Shown in pieces: positions 43,989 through 52,878 of a DNA stretch of 64,000 bases. Where the stretch lies: the NCBI RefSeq assembly GCF_900112575.1, contig NZ_FOMH01000001.1, positions 510,543-574,542 of the forward strand, written 5' to 3'. Origin of the DNA: Flavobacterium phragmitis (GTDB taxonomy: Bacteria; Bacteroidota; Bacteroidia; Flavobacteriales; Flavobacteriaceae). The notes under the pieces are model-generated. The model did no database searches. It saw nothing but the letters and a program-made list of their open reading frames with translations, and was not told where the DNA came from. Within the stretch, counting starts at the first letter, position 1; each line of letters starts with the position of its first letter. The position numbers were made by a program, and so were the translations under genes.

Positions 43989-44180
43989 ATGTTGAAAAAA
44001 ATTTTAAATCTTAATGGTGCTCAAAGTATATCTAGAAATGAGCAGAAAACTATGAGAGGAGGAATTCCGGAGTGCTGGGTTCATGCTATTGAAGCAGGAT
44101 GCATATTAATACCATCAGGCGAAACTTGTCCGATAAATACAACATCAGGTATTTGTGATACAAGTCGTCTTTGTTGTTGA
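43989..44180 (+). CDS. Bacteriocin-like precursor peptide, 6-cysteine core
   Basis: This 63-residue peptide has leader MLKKILNLNGAQSISRNEQK, then TMRGG, and a 38-residue core with six cysteines (ECW, GCI, TCP, ICD and a terminal CC). It shares the leader pattern of the two preceding peptides, but the core is different. Three disulfides could form, resembling knotted defence peptides in cysteine number only. It is followed by a structured noncoding region and terminator, then the exporter. Confidence 0.82.
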   Translation: MLKKILNLNGAQSISRNEQKTMRGGIPECWVHAIEAGCILIPSGETCPINTTSGICDTSRLCC

Positions 44181-44254
44181 TTTTTAACTTTTTTAAAAGT
44201 AATACGATATAGCCTTATTTAGAATTTAGTCATGTTTTTTTTGAATGTATAGGC

Positions 44255-44443
44255 GCTCGATCGTGGAACATTGAGCATTTTCTCAGTATTGATGATTGGT
44301 ACTGAGATTCTTAGGAGTTGGCCGCTGGGTTTGATTTTATTTGGTTAGGGTAAAACCGCGGCCATGTCCTAAAGAAATTGTGTTGCTGGTAATTTGTTTA
44401 TAAATACCCAAACAGAGAAGATTTATATCTTCTCTGTTTTTTT
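44255..44443 (+). ncRNA. Candidate structured RNA ending in a rho-independent terminator
   Basis: Four hairpins follow in a row: GCTCGAT / ATTGAGC (44255-44276, one G-U); TCTCAGTA / TACTGAGA (44281-44307); TTAGGA-GT-TGGCCGC / GCGGCCA-TG-TCCTAA (44311-44372, 13 pairs with a 2x2 internal loop); and the terminator ACAGAGAAGAT / ATCTTCTCTGT plus T tract (44412-44443). No coding frame is present, and GC is higher than in the flanks. It may be a small RNA, or a leader or attenuator between peptides and exporter. No Rfam class is recognised. Confidence 0.55.
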
Positions 44444-44497
44444 ATAGATTAACAAGAATTTTTTTTCCTACATTAGTCTTGAATAAATCAAAAGAAA

Positions 44498-46690
44498 TTG
44501 AAGAGATTCCCTCATTATAGACAAGCCGATAATAAAGATTGCGGTCCGACATGTTTAAAGATTATAGCTAAATATTACGGCAAAACAATCAATATTCAAG
44601 AGTTGAGAGATTTCAGCGAAACAACTCGTGAAGGAAGTAATTTGCTTTTTTTGAGCGATGCGGCTGAAAAAATTGGTTTTAGAACTTTAGGAGTAAAATT
44701 ATCAGTTCAGAGAATAGAGGAAGCTCCTCTTCCATGTATTCTTCATTGGAATAAAGACCATTATGTTGTTCTTCATAAAATAAAAAAAGACAAATATTAT
44801 ATTTCTGATCCCGCTTTTGGACTTTTAGAATACAATAAAGAAGATTTTGTAAAATTCTGGATTGGTCATAATGCCGATGATACTACAAAAGAAGGTATTG
44901 CACTATTAATAGAGGCAACTCCTGTCTTTTTTGAATCAGATTTTGAGAAAGAAGAAAATAAAGGATTAGATTTTAGATTCCTATCCAAATACTTATTTCA
45001 ATATAAATCCTTTTTAATTCAGCTTGCAATTGGGCTTTTGGCGAGCAGTTTACTCAATTTGATTTTTCCATTTTTAACCCAGAGTATTGTAGATGTTGGA
45101 ATCCAGAATCAGAATATTAACTTCATCTATTTAATTCTGTTTGCCATGTTGTTTATTTTTGCAGGAAGAACAGGTCTAGAATTAATCAGGAGCTGGATTT
45201 TACTGCATTTATCTACGAGGGTAAATATTTCTCTTATTTCGGATTTCTTTATAAAATTGATGAATCTGCCAATTTCCTTTTTCGATGTTAGAATGACAGG
45301 AGACATTATGCAGCGAATAAACGATCACGGCCGTATAGAAAAAATCCTAACTACTTCTTCTTTAAATGTCCTTTTCTCGGTTATAAACATGTTTGTCATG
45401 GGAGCTGTGCTCGCGTATTTCAATATACAGATATTCTTGGTATTCTTTGTGGGCAGTGTTTTTTATTTCGGATGGATCACGCTGTTTTTAAAAAGAAGAG
45501 AAGCTTTAGATTATAAGCGTTTTGCAGAAGTTTCTAAAGAACAGAGTAAAGTTATGGAACTTATTAACGGCATGCAGGAAATAAAACTTCATAATGCCGA
45601 AAAGCAAAAAAGATGGGGTTGGGAGTATGTACAGGCAAGACTTTTCAGGGTTTCGATAAAAGGATTGATTTTAGAACAGACACAGACCATTGGTTCTTCT
45701 GTAATTAATGAATTGAAAAACATATTTATTATTCTGCTTTCTGCAAAATTGGTGATAGATGGTTCCATAACACTCGGTATGATGTTGGCCATTAGTGCCA
45801 TTGTAGGAAGTTTAAACGGACCTATTACACAATTAATAGAATTTGTAAGAGAGTTTCAGGATGCTAAAATTTCGCTTGCAAGATTGTCCGAAATCCATCA
45901 AAAAGAAGACGAATTGCAGCAGGAAGCACATCAGACAAGTGAAGTGCCTTTTGATGCTGATATTGAGATTAAAAACCTTACTTATCGTTATCTAGGTTCA
46001 GATATTCCAGTATTGGATAATCTGAATTTAATAATTCCAGCCAAAAAGGTAACTGCAATTGTAGGTGTCAGTGGTAGCGGAAAAACAACTCTTATGAAAC
46101 TGCTTTTGAAGTTTTATGATCCTGAAAAAGGAGAGGTAACTATTGGTAATACACAGTTAAAGAATATTTCACAGAAAGCTTGGAGATCAAATATTGGAGC
46201 GGTAATGCAGGAAGGCTATATTTTTAGTGATACCATCGCCAATAATATTGCTCTTGGTGTTGATCGGATAGATAAAGAAAGATTGCTTTATGCTTCAGAT
46301 GTTGCTAATATTAAAGAATATATTGGTGGACTTCCTTTAGGATATAATACAAAAATTGGAGGAGATGGAGTTGGAATGAGTACAGGACAGAAACAGCGCC
46401 TTTTGATTGCCAGAGCAGTTTATAAAAATCCTGAAATTTTGTTTTTTGATGAGGCGACTTCGGCTTTGGATGCCAATAATGAAAAAGAAATTATGAGAAA
46501 ACTGGATCTCTTTTTCGAGAATAAAACAGTAGTTGTAATTGCACATCGATTAAGTACGGTGATGAATGCAGATCAGATTGTGGTTTTGGATAAAGGAAAA
46601 ATTATTGAAATAGGAAATCATTCTGCTTTAGTAGAACAAAAAGGCAATTATTTTGAATTAGTTAAAAACCAGCTGCAGTTAGGAAATTAA
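44498..46690 (+). CDS. Peptidase-domain ABC exporter (C39-PCAT)
   Basis: The start is a TTG at 44498: MKRFPHYRQADNKDCGPTCL is the normal beginning of this family and no ATG is nearer. The 730-residue protein has an N-terminal C39 protease (Cys15, His88 in NKDHYVVLH, Asp104 in DPAFG). A six-helix membrane domain follows (about 165-440). The ABC domain has Walker A GVSGSGKTTL near 525, signature STGQKQRLLIARA and Walker B EILFFDEATSAL. It removes double-glycine leaders and exports the cores. Upstream peptides with GG leaders are the obvious cargo; the array on the other strand may also use it. Confidence 0.95.
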   Translation: MKRFPHYRQADNKDCGPTCLKIIAKYYGKTINIQELRDFSETTREGSNLLFLSDAAEKIGFRTLGVKLSVQRIEEAPLPCILHWNKDHYVVLHKIKKDKYYISDPAFGLLEYNKEDFVKFWIGHNADDTTKEGIALLIEATPVFFESDFEKEENKGLDFRFLSKYLFQYKSFLIQLAIGLLASSLLNLIFPFLTQSIVDVGIQNQNINFIYLILFAMLFIFAGRTGLELIRSWILLHLSTRVNISLISDFFIKLMNLPISFFDVRMTGDIMQRINDHGRIEKILTTSSLNVLFSVINMFVMGAVLAYFNIQIFLVFFVGSVFYFGWITLFLKRREALDYKRFAEVSKEQSKVMELINGMQEIKLHNAEKQKRWGWEYVQARLFRVSIKGLILEQTQTIGSSVINELKNIFIILLSAKLVIDGSITLGMMLAISAIVGSLNGPITQLIEFVREFQDAKISLARLSEIHQKEDELQQEAHQTSEVPFDADIEIKNLTYRYLGSDIPVLDNLNLIIPAKKVTAIVGVSGSGKTTLMKLLLKFYDPEKGEVTIGNTQLKNISQKAWRSNIGAVMQEGYIFSDTIANNIALGVDRIDKERLLYASDVANIKEYIGGLPLGYNTKIGGDGVGMSTGQKQRLLIARAVYKNPEILFFDEATSALDANNEKEIMRKLDLFFENKTVVVIAHRLSTVMNADQIVVLDKGKIIEIGNHSALVEQKGNYFELVKNQLQLGN

Positions 46691-46692
46691 TT

Positions 46693-47985
46693 ATGGTGGA
46701 AGAAAAAGATACATTTGAATTAAGAAGTGAAGAAGTTCAGGACATTCTGACCAAAGTACCGCATTGGATGATACGATGGGGAACAGTTCTGATATTTGCT
46801 ATTATTGTCATGCTGTTTTTTGTGTCATGGTTTGTTAAATATCCCGATGTTGTAACTTCTGAAATTGTTATTACAACTAATATTCCGCCAGAGAAGATTG
46901 TTTCAAAATCTTCTGGAAGAATCGAGGCTATTCTTGTAAAAGATAAAACAGAAGTTTCAAAGAATAATACATTGGCTGTTATTGAAAATACAGCCAGCTA
47001 CAAAGATGTTTTTCTGCTGAAAAGCATTGTGGAAGGCTATGATATCAATTCAGGAAAAGAATTCCCTTTTCAGTTATTAAAAAACAAACAGTTGGGAGAA
47101 ATCGAAAGTGCTTTTGCCGTTTTCCAGAAAGATTATCAAGCGCAGCAGTTAAATGAGAGCCTTCATCCTTTTGATGTGGAAAGCAGAGCCCAGAGTTCAG
47201 AAAAAATTCAGTTGAAGGAAAGACTGGATATTCTGCAACAACAGAAAGTAATCAATGAAAGTGAATTGGAACTGCAGAAAAATGAAATAGCCCGTTTTGA
47301 AGCCTTATTTAAAAAAGGAATTATTTCGGCTCAGGATATGGAAATAAAAAAACTGGGTTTTTTGCAGGCGCAGAAGAATTATAGAGGCCTTTTAACGTCA
47401 ATTTCCCAGTTAAAATCATCTTTGATTGACAATACAAAATCAAGTCAGAATTCTCAGATAAATAGCACTAGAGAAGAGGTTAACTTAGGGCGAAGCATGG
47501 CACAGTCTTTTTATCAGTTAAAAAAAGTAATAAAAGACTGGGAGTTAGCTTATACTTTAAAATCGTCTGTGAGTGGTGTAGTTACTTTTCTTCAGGTTTG
47601 GAACGAAAATCAAACCATTAATGTGGGCGACAATGTTTTTTCTATAATCCCTGATGCTAAAAATGGATTTGTTGGAAAAGTAAAAGCACCAGCCTTAAAT
47701 TCTGGAAAAATAAAAGTAGGGCAGAGGGTTAATATTCGTCTGGCAAATTATCCAGACCGCGAATTTGGTGTATTGAAAGGCGAAATCAAAAATATTTCCT
47801 TAGTTCCGGATAAAGACGGGAATTTACTAGTTGATGTTTCGCTTCCTAATGGATTAAAAACTTCTTATGATAAACAGATTGTTTTTCAGCAGGAAATGAA
47901 AGGAAACGCCGAAATTGTAACAGAAGATTTAAGGTTATTGCAAAGAATATTATATCAGTTTAAGAGTATTTTTGAACAGGTTTAG
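46693..47985 (+). CDS. HlyD-family secretion adaptor
   Basis: This 430-residue protein starts 3 nt after the ABC exporter, so it is in the same operon. It has one N-terminal membrane helix (about residues 31-53, WGTVLIFAIIVMLFFVSWF), a lipoyl half (IVSKSSGRIEAILVKDKTEV), a long coiled coil (about 150-255) and the second lipoyl half plus beta-barrel (KSSVSGVVTFLQVWNENQTI, then GDNVFSIIP). It bridges the exporter and an outer-membrane channel; a TolC encoded elsewhere must complete the route, since none lies next to it. Confidence 0.92.
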   Translation: MVEEKDTFELRSEEVQDILTKVPHWMIRWGTVLIFAIIVMLFFVSWFVKYPDVVTSEIVITTNIPPEKIVSKSSGRIEAILVKDKTEVSKNNTLAVIENTASYKDVFLLKSIVEGYDINSGKEFPFQLLKNKQLGEIESAFAVFQKDYQAQQLNESLHPFDVESRAQSSEKIQLKERLDILQQQKVINESELELQKNEIARFEALFKKGIISAQDMEIKKLGFLQAQKNYRGLLTSISQLKSSLIDNTKSSQNSQINSTREEVNLGRSMAQSFYQLKKVIKDWELAYTLKSSVSGVVTFLQVWNENQTINVGDNVFSIIPDAKNGFVGKVKAPALNSGKIKVGQRVNIRLANYPDREFGVLKGEIKNISLVPDKDGNLLVDVSLPNGLKTSYDKQIVFQQEMKGNAEIVTEDLRLLQRILYQFKSIFEQV

Positions 47986-48689
47986 AATTTCAAATAAAAA
48001 TCTTTAGTCAATTCAATATATTCCGGAGTATAAACGTGTCTTTCTATTTCGATAACAAGTTCGTCGATTTCAATTTCGGAAACTTCATTTCGGCTAAAAG
48101 CCAATAAACTGCGTTTGATTTCTGATTTTGGAGTTCCTTTTACTCTAGTGATCTTTATTGGATATAATGCAGCTTCTTTGGCTAAAGCAATAAATTTTTC
48201 TTCTTCTTTAAAAGGAAGAATTAGGGCAAGAATTCCGTTTTCAGAAAGTAATAAATCAGCAGCTTCAACAATTTCTTCAAAAGGCATTGCGTCTTGAAAT
48301 CTTGCTAAATCGCGCTGTTCATTTTCAGTTTTGTAATCCTCAGCATAAAAAGGCGGATTTGATACAATCAAATCATATTTGTCTTCAGGTTCGTCAATAA
48401 ATTCGTCTAAACCGGCATGAAAACAAAATGAACGATCTCCCCACGGAGAAGCTTCGAAATTTTCTACAGCTTGCTCATAAGCGTCTTCATCAATTTCCAG
48501 GGCATCAATTTGCTCAGCATGACTTCTCTGCGCCAGCATTAATGCAATAATTCCGGTTCCCGTGCCAATATCCAAAACACTAAACGGATTATGAAAAATA
48601 GGAGCCCATGCACCAAGTAAAACACCATCTGTGCCTACTTTCATTGCTGTTTTGTCTTGTTTTACAGAGAATTGCTTAAACTGAAACAT
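47982..48689 (-). CDS. tRNA1(Val) (adenine37-N6)-methyltransferase (TrmN6/YfiC-like)
   Basis: This 235-residue protein has AdoMet motif I as VLDIGTGTGIIALMLAQR, the IDALEIDEDAYEQAVEN acidic motif and the N6-adenine catalytic NPPFY in LIVSNPPFYAED. This combination marks the TrmN6/YfiC subgroup of amino-methyltransferases that modify A37 of tRNA1(Val). Its stop overlaps the HlyD-gene stop by 4 nt tail-to-tail. Length is normal. Unrelated to the peptide cluster. Confidence 0.9.
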   Translation of the reverse strand: MFQFKQFSVKQDKTAMKVGTDGVLLGAWAPIFHNPFSVLDIGTGTGIIALMLAQRSHAEQIDALEIDEDAYEQAVENFEASPWGDRSFCFHAGLDEFIDEPEDKYDLIVSNPPFYAEDYKTENEQRDLARFQDAMPFEEIVEAADLLLSENGILALILPFKEEEKFIALAKEAALYPIKITRVKGTPKSEIKRSLLAFSRNEVSEIEIDELVIEIERHVYTPEYIELTKDFYLKF

Positions 48690-48811
48690 AAATATAAAAT
48701 ACCAATTTTTTTAAATACCAAATTCCAATTATTGAGCAGAAATTTCAAAATGAAAATTTCAATTGAAGTGGATAATTTTGTTGAGTTGCAAAAGTAAGAT
48801 TAAATATTAAT

Positions 48812-49168
48812 TTACGGCTTAGAAGTTTTGGTAATTATGGCAGAAAGAATTTTTCGTAACTCCTCAATTTCAAATAATAAAGATTCAGACAATTCTTTTT
48901 GGTCCGGATTTAAATCGTTTAATAATTGAAGCCAAAATTTTGATTCTTTTGCTTCTTTTCGGGCAATTTTAAGACGAAATAACAAATCTTTATCTCCAAG
49001 ATTTTCATTTGCTTCAATGTAATTTGCTCCAACAGAACCAGAGGAGAGCACTAATTGTTTGCCATCTTCAATATTCGATGTGTTTTTAGGTAGAGTACGA
49101 ATATAGATTCTACATTCTTTTGCAAACAAAAAGGTTCTTTCTTCTAGATTGTATGGCTTACTCATCAT
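48812..49168 (-). CDS. Four-helix-bundle protein (23S rRNA intervening-sequence family)
   Basis: This 118-residue, all-helical protein has ANYIEANENLGDKDLLFRLK, then IARKEAKESKFWLQLL and LLFEIEELRKILSAI, the pattern of the four helix bundle protein family found with 23S rRNA insertions in other bacteria and widespread as isolated genes in Bacteroidota. The function is unknown. Two adjacent start codons exist at 49168 and 49165. It is a single gene within a repeat-rich intergenic area. Confidence 0.8.
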   Translation of the reverse strand: MMSKPYNLEERTFLFAKECRIYIRTLPKNTSNIEDGKQLVLSSGSVGANYIEANENLGDKDLLFRLKIARKEAKESKFWLQLLNDLNPDQKELSESLLFEIEELRKILSAIITKTSKP

Positions 49169-49347
49169 GATTATAAAATTCCAATTTATTAAATAATAAA
49201 TATAAACAAAAGAATTAAAAAGAAAGTTTTTTCTTTCAAATTAGTGTCGAAAAAATTGTATTCTTTTGGGGATTTGGAGTTTAAAAAAGCCCGAATTTAA
49301 CGTTGCTATGGCTTGGAATTTGGAATTTAAGATTTGGAAATTTAAAC

Positions 49348-49872
49348 CTAAAGATACATCTCCACAAGACCTTCAGGAAGATCCATGATAACTTTTTTGT
49401 TTTCGCGATCAATTTTTACAAGAAATTGATCAATCATTGGGACTAAAATCTCTACATCACCATTTAGAACTTCAAAAAGAGGCTGTGAAGAAGAGTCATT
49501 AATAGAAGTAATTTTTCCGAAAACACCTAAACGTTTGTCTTCGATTTCAAAACCAATAACTTCGTGATAGTAGAACTTGTTACCAGTAAGTTTTGGCAAC
49601 ATTGATAAAGGAAGATAAATACCATTTCCAACAAGAGCATCAGCATCTTCTTCGGTATTGACGTCTTCAAAACGAACTCTAAGAAAGTCGTTTTTGTGCA
49701 TTGAGCTTGACTCAATAAAAAAAGGAACCAAGTGTTTGTTGTGTTCAACAAACACTGATTCCAAATTTTCGTATAACTCAGGTTCGTCTGTGTCTAAATA
49801 GATCAGAACTTCACCTTTGAAACTAAATTTTTTAGCGATTTTACCTAAATAAAAACATTCTTCTTTACGCAT
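49348..49872 (-). CDS. rimM: Ribosome maturation factor RimM
   Basis: This 174-residue protein begins with the RimM core YLGKIAKKFSFKGEVLIYLD and has the PRC-barrel half (KFYYHEVIGFEIEDKRLGVF, then VPMIDQFLVKID). It helps mature the 3' domain of 16S rRNA and binds S19. It follows rpsP by 15 bp on the same strand, the normal rpsP-rimM pair. Length is normal. Confidence 0.95.
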   Translation of the reverse strand: MRKEECFYLGKIAKKFSFKGEVLIYLDTDEPELYENLESVFVEHNKHLVPFFIESSSMHKNDFLRVRFEDVNTEEDADALVGNGIYLPLSMLPKLTGNKFYYHEVIGFEIEDKRLGVFGKITSINDSSSQPLFEVLNGDVEILVPMIDQFLVKIDRENKKVIMDLPEGLVEMYL

Positions 49873-49887
49873 TATCGCTAAGTAAAA

Positions 49888-50448
49888 TTATGCTTCAGTT
49901 GTTTCGTTATTCTCTTCAGCAGCAGGAGCTTCTTCAGTAGCTTCAGCAACTTCTTCTGTAGCCTCTTCAGCTTGTGCAGCGGCAGCAGCTTCAGCTTGTG
50001 CAGCGGCAGCATCAGCAACACGTTTAGCGTTAACTTCTTTTTCAGCTTTTAAAGCTTTAGCTTTAGCATCAGCTTGCGCTTTTGATAAACCATCTTTTTT
50101 AGCATCAACTTTTCCAGCTTTTGCTTCTAACCATGCAGTTAATTTAGCATCAGCTTGTTCTTGAGTTAAAGCTCCTTTACGAACTCCTCCGTCAAGGTGG
50201 TGTTTCAATAAAGCACCTTTGTAAGAAAGGATAGCTCTTGCAGTATCAGTTGGTTGAGCACCATTGTGTAACCATTTAACTGCGCTGTCAAGGTTTAACT
50301 CAACAGTTGCTGGGTTAGTGTTTGGATTGTAAGTACCGATTTTCTCTAAGTATCTACCATCTCTTTTTGAGCGTGCATCTGCAGCTACTACCCAGTAAAA
50401 AGGTTTTCCTTTTTTACCGTGTCTTTGTAATCTAATTTTTACTGACAT
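49888..50448 (-). CDS. rpsP: 30S ribosomal protein S16 with long acidic tail
   Basis: Residues 1-80 are S16: [36 protein letters not shown] and [13 protein letters not shown]. The protein runs to 186 residues, about twice the usual 80-90, because of a C-terminal Ala/Lys/Glu-rich tail ([20 protein letters not shown] repeats, ending EENNETTEA). Such tails occur in Bacteroidota S16. A -7 box TATCTTTG lies on the minus strand at 50505-50498, in front of the gene. It heads the rpsP-rimM operon. Confidence 0.95.
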   Translation of the reverse strand: MSVKIRLQRHGKKGKPFYWVVAADARSKRDGRYLEKIGTYNPNTNPATVELNLDSAVKWLHNGAQPTDTARAILSYKGALLKHHLDGGVRKGALTQEQADAKLTAWLEAKAGKVDAKKDGLSKAQADAKAKALKAEKEVNAKRVADAAAAQAEAAAAAQAEEATEEVAEATEEAPAAEENNETTEA

Positions 50449-50649
50449 AATCTAGTGATTAAATTTTGAGGTACTCGACCTCTGTTAATTAAGGGCGCAA
50501 AGATATAATTTTTTTGTCAATAATGCGTTTCTAAACGTATAAATTGTATATAAGATTGATTATTATTGTCTTTTGAATGTTTTTTTAGGTTTATTTTAGA
50601 ATAAAATTTCAAGTTAAGCGGTACTTTTGCATCAAATTCATCTTGTTAT

Positions 50650-51144
50650 ATGAAGAAATACTTTTACTTTTTACTGATTTTATCTGTTTTTACTTCTTGT
50701 GAAGAAGATGTAAAATTTAATAATCCTGCTTTTCAAACCTTAAAAGATAATGTCTTCTGGCGAGCTCGATCTTATAAAGCCTATTTTGGAGAAAATGAAA
50801 ATATAATTGTGGAAGGATCTTTAGGTTATGAGCAGATAAAATTTCAGCTTTCTGAACCAGCTGAGAAGACTTATACTTTAGGAGTAAATGATGATATAAA
50901 AGCTATTTTTAAAAATACATATAAAGGACAAGAAGCAGAATTTGATACTGGAACAGGTAAAGGAAATGGTGAAATTGTTGTTACAGAATATAATACAATT
51001 GATAATACTATTTCGGGAACATTTAAATTTACAGCAGTTAATGCAAATTCCGATGTTGAAAAACAAACAATGCATTTTTCGGAAGGCGTTTTTTATAAAA
51101 TTCCAGTGGAACCGAGAGGAAACTTTGTACCTGTTAGCAATTAA
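50650..51144 (+). CDS. DUF6252-like lipoprotein
   Basis: This 164-residue protein has signal MKKYFYFLLILSVFTSCEED (lipid Cys17) and a beta-rich mature part with VFWRARSYKAYF, IEGSLGYEQIKFQL and DNTISGTFKFTA strands, which matches the small DUF6252 lipoproteins of Flavobacteriia as I remember that family. The mature protein should be an outer-membrane lipoprotein. It stands alone and is divergent from rpsP. Confidence 0.75.
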   Translation: MKKYFYFLLILSVFTSCEEDVKFNNPAFQTLKDNVFWRARSYKAYFGENENIIVEGSLGYEQIKFQLSEPAEKTYTLGVNDDIKAIFKNTYKGQEAEFDTGTGKGNGEIVVTEYNTIDNTISGTFKFTAVNANSDVEKQTMHFSEGVFYKIPVEPRGNFVPVSN

Positions 51145-51254
51145 TCTGTTGCTTTGAGCTTCATCAAATCAGAATAAAAACTTAAATAAACTCATAATAT
51201 AGTAGATTAGATATAAATAAGACTACATTTGCCTCTTATTATAAATAAATATCT

Positions 51255-51602
51255 ATGAATATTTTTGTTGGAAGCCTTCCATTCAGTATTGAGGAAGCAG
51301 ATTTAAGAGAATCTTTTGAGGTTTATGGAGCAGTAGATTCTGTTAAAATTATTACTGATAAATTTACTGGAAGAAGCAAAGGTTTTGGTTTTGTAGAAAT
51401 GCCAAACGATGCGGAAGCGCAAAAAGCAATTGATGAATTGAACGGTGCAACTGTTCAAGGACGTGCAATTGTAGTAAATAAATCAGAGCCTAAACCAGAA
51501 GGCGAAAGAAGAAGTTTTAATAACAACCGCGGAGGAAGTAATCGTGGTGGTTATGGAAACAGTCGTGGTGGAAATGACCGCGGAAACAGAGGAGGATATT
51601 AA
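51255..51602 (+). CDS. RRM RNA-binding protein with Gly/Arg-rich tail
   Basis: This 115-residue protein has one RNA recognition motif: RNP2 as IFVGSLPF (residues 3-10) and RNP1 as KGFGFVEM (about 42-49). An Arg/Gly/Asn-rich tail (GGSNRGGYGNSRGGNDRG) makes up the last 30 residues. It binds single-stranded RNA and is similar to cyanobacterial and Bacteroidota cold-inducible RRM proteins. A -7 box TACATTTG at 51224-51231 precedes it, and a terminator follows. Confidence 0.92.
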   Translation: MNIFVGSLPFSIEEADLRESFEVYGAVDSVKIITDKFTGRSKGFGFVEMPNDAEAQKAIDELNGATVQGRAIVVNKSEPKPEGERRSFNNNRGGSNRGGYGNSRGGNDRGNRGGY

Positions 51603-51621
51603 TATTTTTTTTCTAAAATAT

Positions 51622-51657
51622 AAAAGGGATCAACGAAAGTTAATCCCTTTTTTTTTT
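51622..51657 (+). terminator. Intrinsic terminator after the RRM gene
   Basis: AAAAGGGATCAAC (51622-51634) pairs with GTTAATCCCTTTT (51639-51651) with one mismatch around a GAAA loop, followed by a long T run. Confidence 0.88.
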
Positions 51658-51670
51658 GGGTAATATTTTT

Positions 51671-51698
51671 GTAGAGGCGCACTTCGGTGCGCCTCTAC
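51671..51698. repeat. Perfect 12-bp hairpin with TTCG loop
   Basis: GTAGAGGCGCAC (51671-51682), TTCG, GTGCGCCTCTAC (51687-51698). GC-rich compared with its surroundings, 11 bp beyond the leuB stop on the opposite strand. It may serve as the leuB terminator, though only a short T run is present. Similar GTAGAGGCGCAC palindromes are widespread intergenic repeats. Confidence 0.7.
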
Positions 51699-51709
51699 GG
51701 TTTCTTTAA

Positions 51710-52765
51710 TTATACATTCGCAGCTAACCAGTCTCCTACTTCTTTCGTGCCGTATGCTTTGCCTCCATTGGCTAAATCTTCAGTAACTACACCAGCTTCT
51801 AAAGCTTTATTTACAGCATCTCTAATTGCTTTTCCTTCCTCCATTAATCCGAAGTTTTCGAACATCATAGCAGCAGATAAAATAGTAGCCATTGGGTTAG
51901 CAATATTTAACCCTGTCGCTTGTGGATAAGAACCGTGAATAGGTTCGAATAATGATACTTCAGCTCCCATAGATGCAGAAGGCATTAATCCCATTGAACC
52001 AGAAATTACAGAAGCTTCGTCTGTTAAAATATCTCCAAATAAGTTCTCTGTAATTAATACGTCATAAGAGTTTGGCCATTGAACCAAACGCATCGCTACA
52101 GCATCAACAAATTCGTAGCTCACTTCAACCTCTGGATAATCTTTTTCCATTGCTTGAACTGTTTCTCTCCACAAACGAGAAGTTTCTAAAACGTTAGCTT
52201 TATCAACACAACATAATTTTTTAGAACGTGTCATGGCTAATTCGAAACCTTTTTTAGCTAAACGTTGTACTTCTGCTCTTGTGTAAACACAGTTATCGTA
52301 AGCTGTATCTCCGTTGTCTTTTCTTCCTTTTTCACCAAAGTAAATTCCACCGGTTAATTCTCTTAAGAAAACCAAATCAGTTCCTTCGATTCTTTCTCTT
52401 TTTAGCGGCGATTTATCTAATAAAGATGGGAATGTAAAAGTTGGTCTTACGTTAGCAAACAAACCTAACGCTTTACGCATTTTTAATAAACCTTGCTCTG
52501 GACGTACTGGCGCAGAAGGATCGTTGTCATATTTAGGGTGGCCGATTGCTCCAAAAAGAACGGCGTCAGCATTTTTACAGACTTCGTGTGTTGAATCTGG
52601 ATAAGGTTCTCCTACTGCATCAATTGCAGCAGCTCCAGTTAAAGCTGGTTTCCAAGTGATTTCATGTCCGAATTTTTTTGCAATTGCATCTGATACTTTT
52701 ACTGCTTGATCGATTACTTCTGGTCCGATTCCGTCTCCGGCTAAAAGGGCTATGTTTAATTTCAT
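51710..52765 (-). CDS. leuB: 3-isopropylmalate dehydrogenase
   Basis: This 351-residue protein begins [20 protein letters not shown] and has the NAD- and metal-binding blocks [14 protein letters not shown](T)[23 protein letters not shown] and [20 protein letters not shown]. It oxidises and decarboxylates 3-isopropylmalate in leucine synthesis. It is the last gene of the leftward leuC-leuD-leuA-leuB operon. Length is normal. Confidence 0.96.
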   Translation of the reverse strand: MKLNIALLAGDGIGPEVIDQAVKVSDAIAKKFGHEITWKPALTGAAAIDAVGEPYPDSTHEVCKNADAVLFGAIGHPKYDNDPSAPVRPEQGLLKMRKALGLFANVRPTFTFPSLLDKSPLKRERIEGTDLVFLRELTGGIYFGEKGRKDNGDTAYDNCVYTRAEVQRLAKKGFELAMTRSKKLCCVDKANVLETSRLWRETVQAMEKDYPEVEVSYEFVDAVAMRLVQWPNSYDVLITENLFGDILTDEASVISGSMGLMPSASMGAEVSLFEPIHGSYPQATGLNIANPMATILSAAMMFENFGLMEEGKAIRDAVNKALEAGVVTEDLANGGKAYGTKEVGDWLAANV

Positions 52766-52785
52766 TTTTAAATATTTATTATTTT

Positions 52786-52867
52786 AAGGTTCAAAGTGAC
52801 AAAGAGACAAAGGTTCAAAGTTTTAAAAGCAGACTAAAATCTTTGTCTCTTTGTCACTTTGAACCTT
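52786..52867. repeat. Perfect 27-bp inverted repeat between leuA and leuB
   Basis: The arm at 52786-52812 (AAGGTTCAAAGTGACAAAG, then AGACAAAG) is repeated in reverse complement at 52841-52867 with a 28-nt spacer. It fills most of the 113-bp gap inside the operon. A transcript would fold it into a long stem, which could protect or attenuate the downstream leuB message. Confidence 0.8.
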
Positions 52868-52878
52868 TGTAACTATAG

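Noticed and set aside
41945..47985. Lanthipeptide, sactipeptide or graspetide cluster
   Set aside because: No LanB/C/M, radical-SAM or ATP-grasp enzyme occurs in the window; only disulfide, cleavage and export functions are visible.
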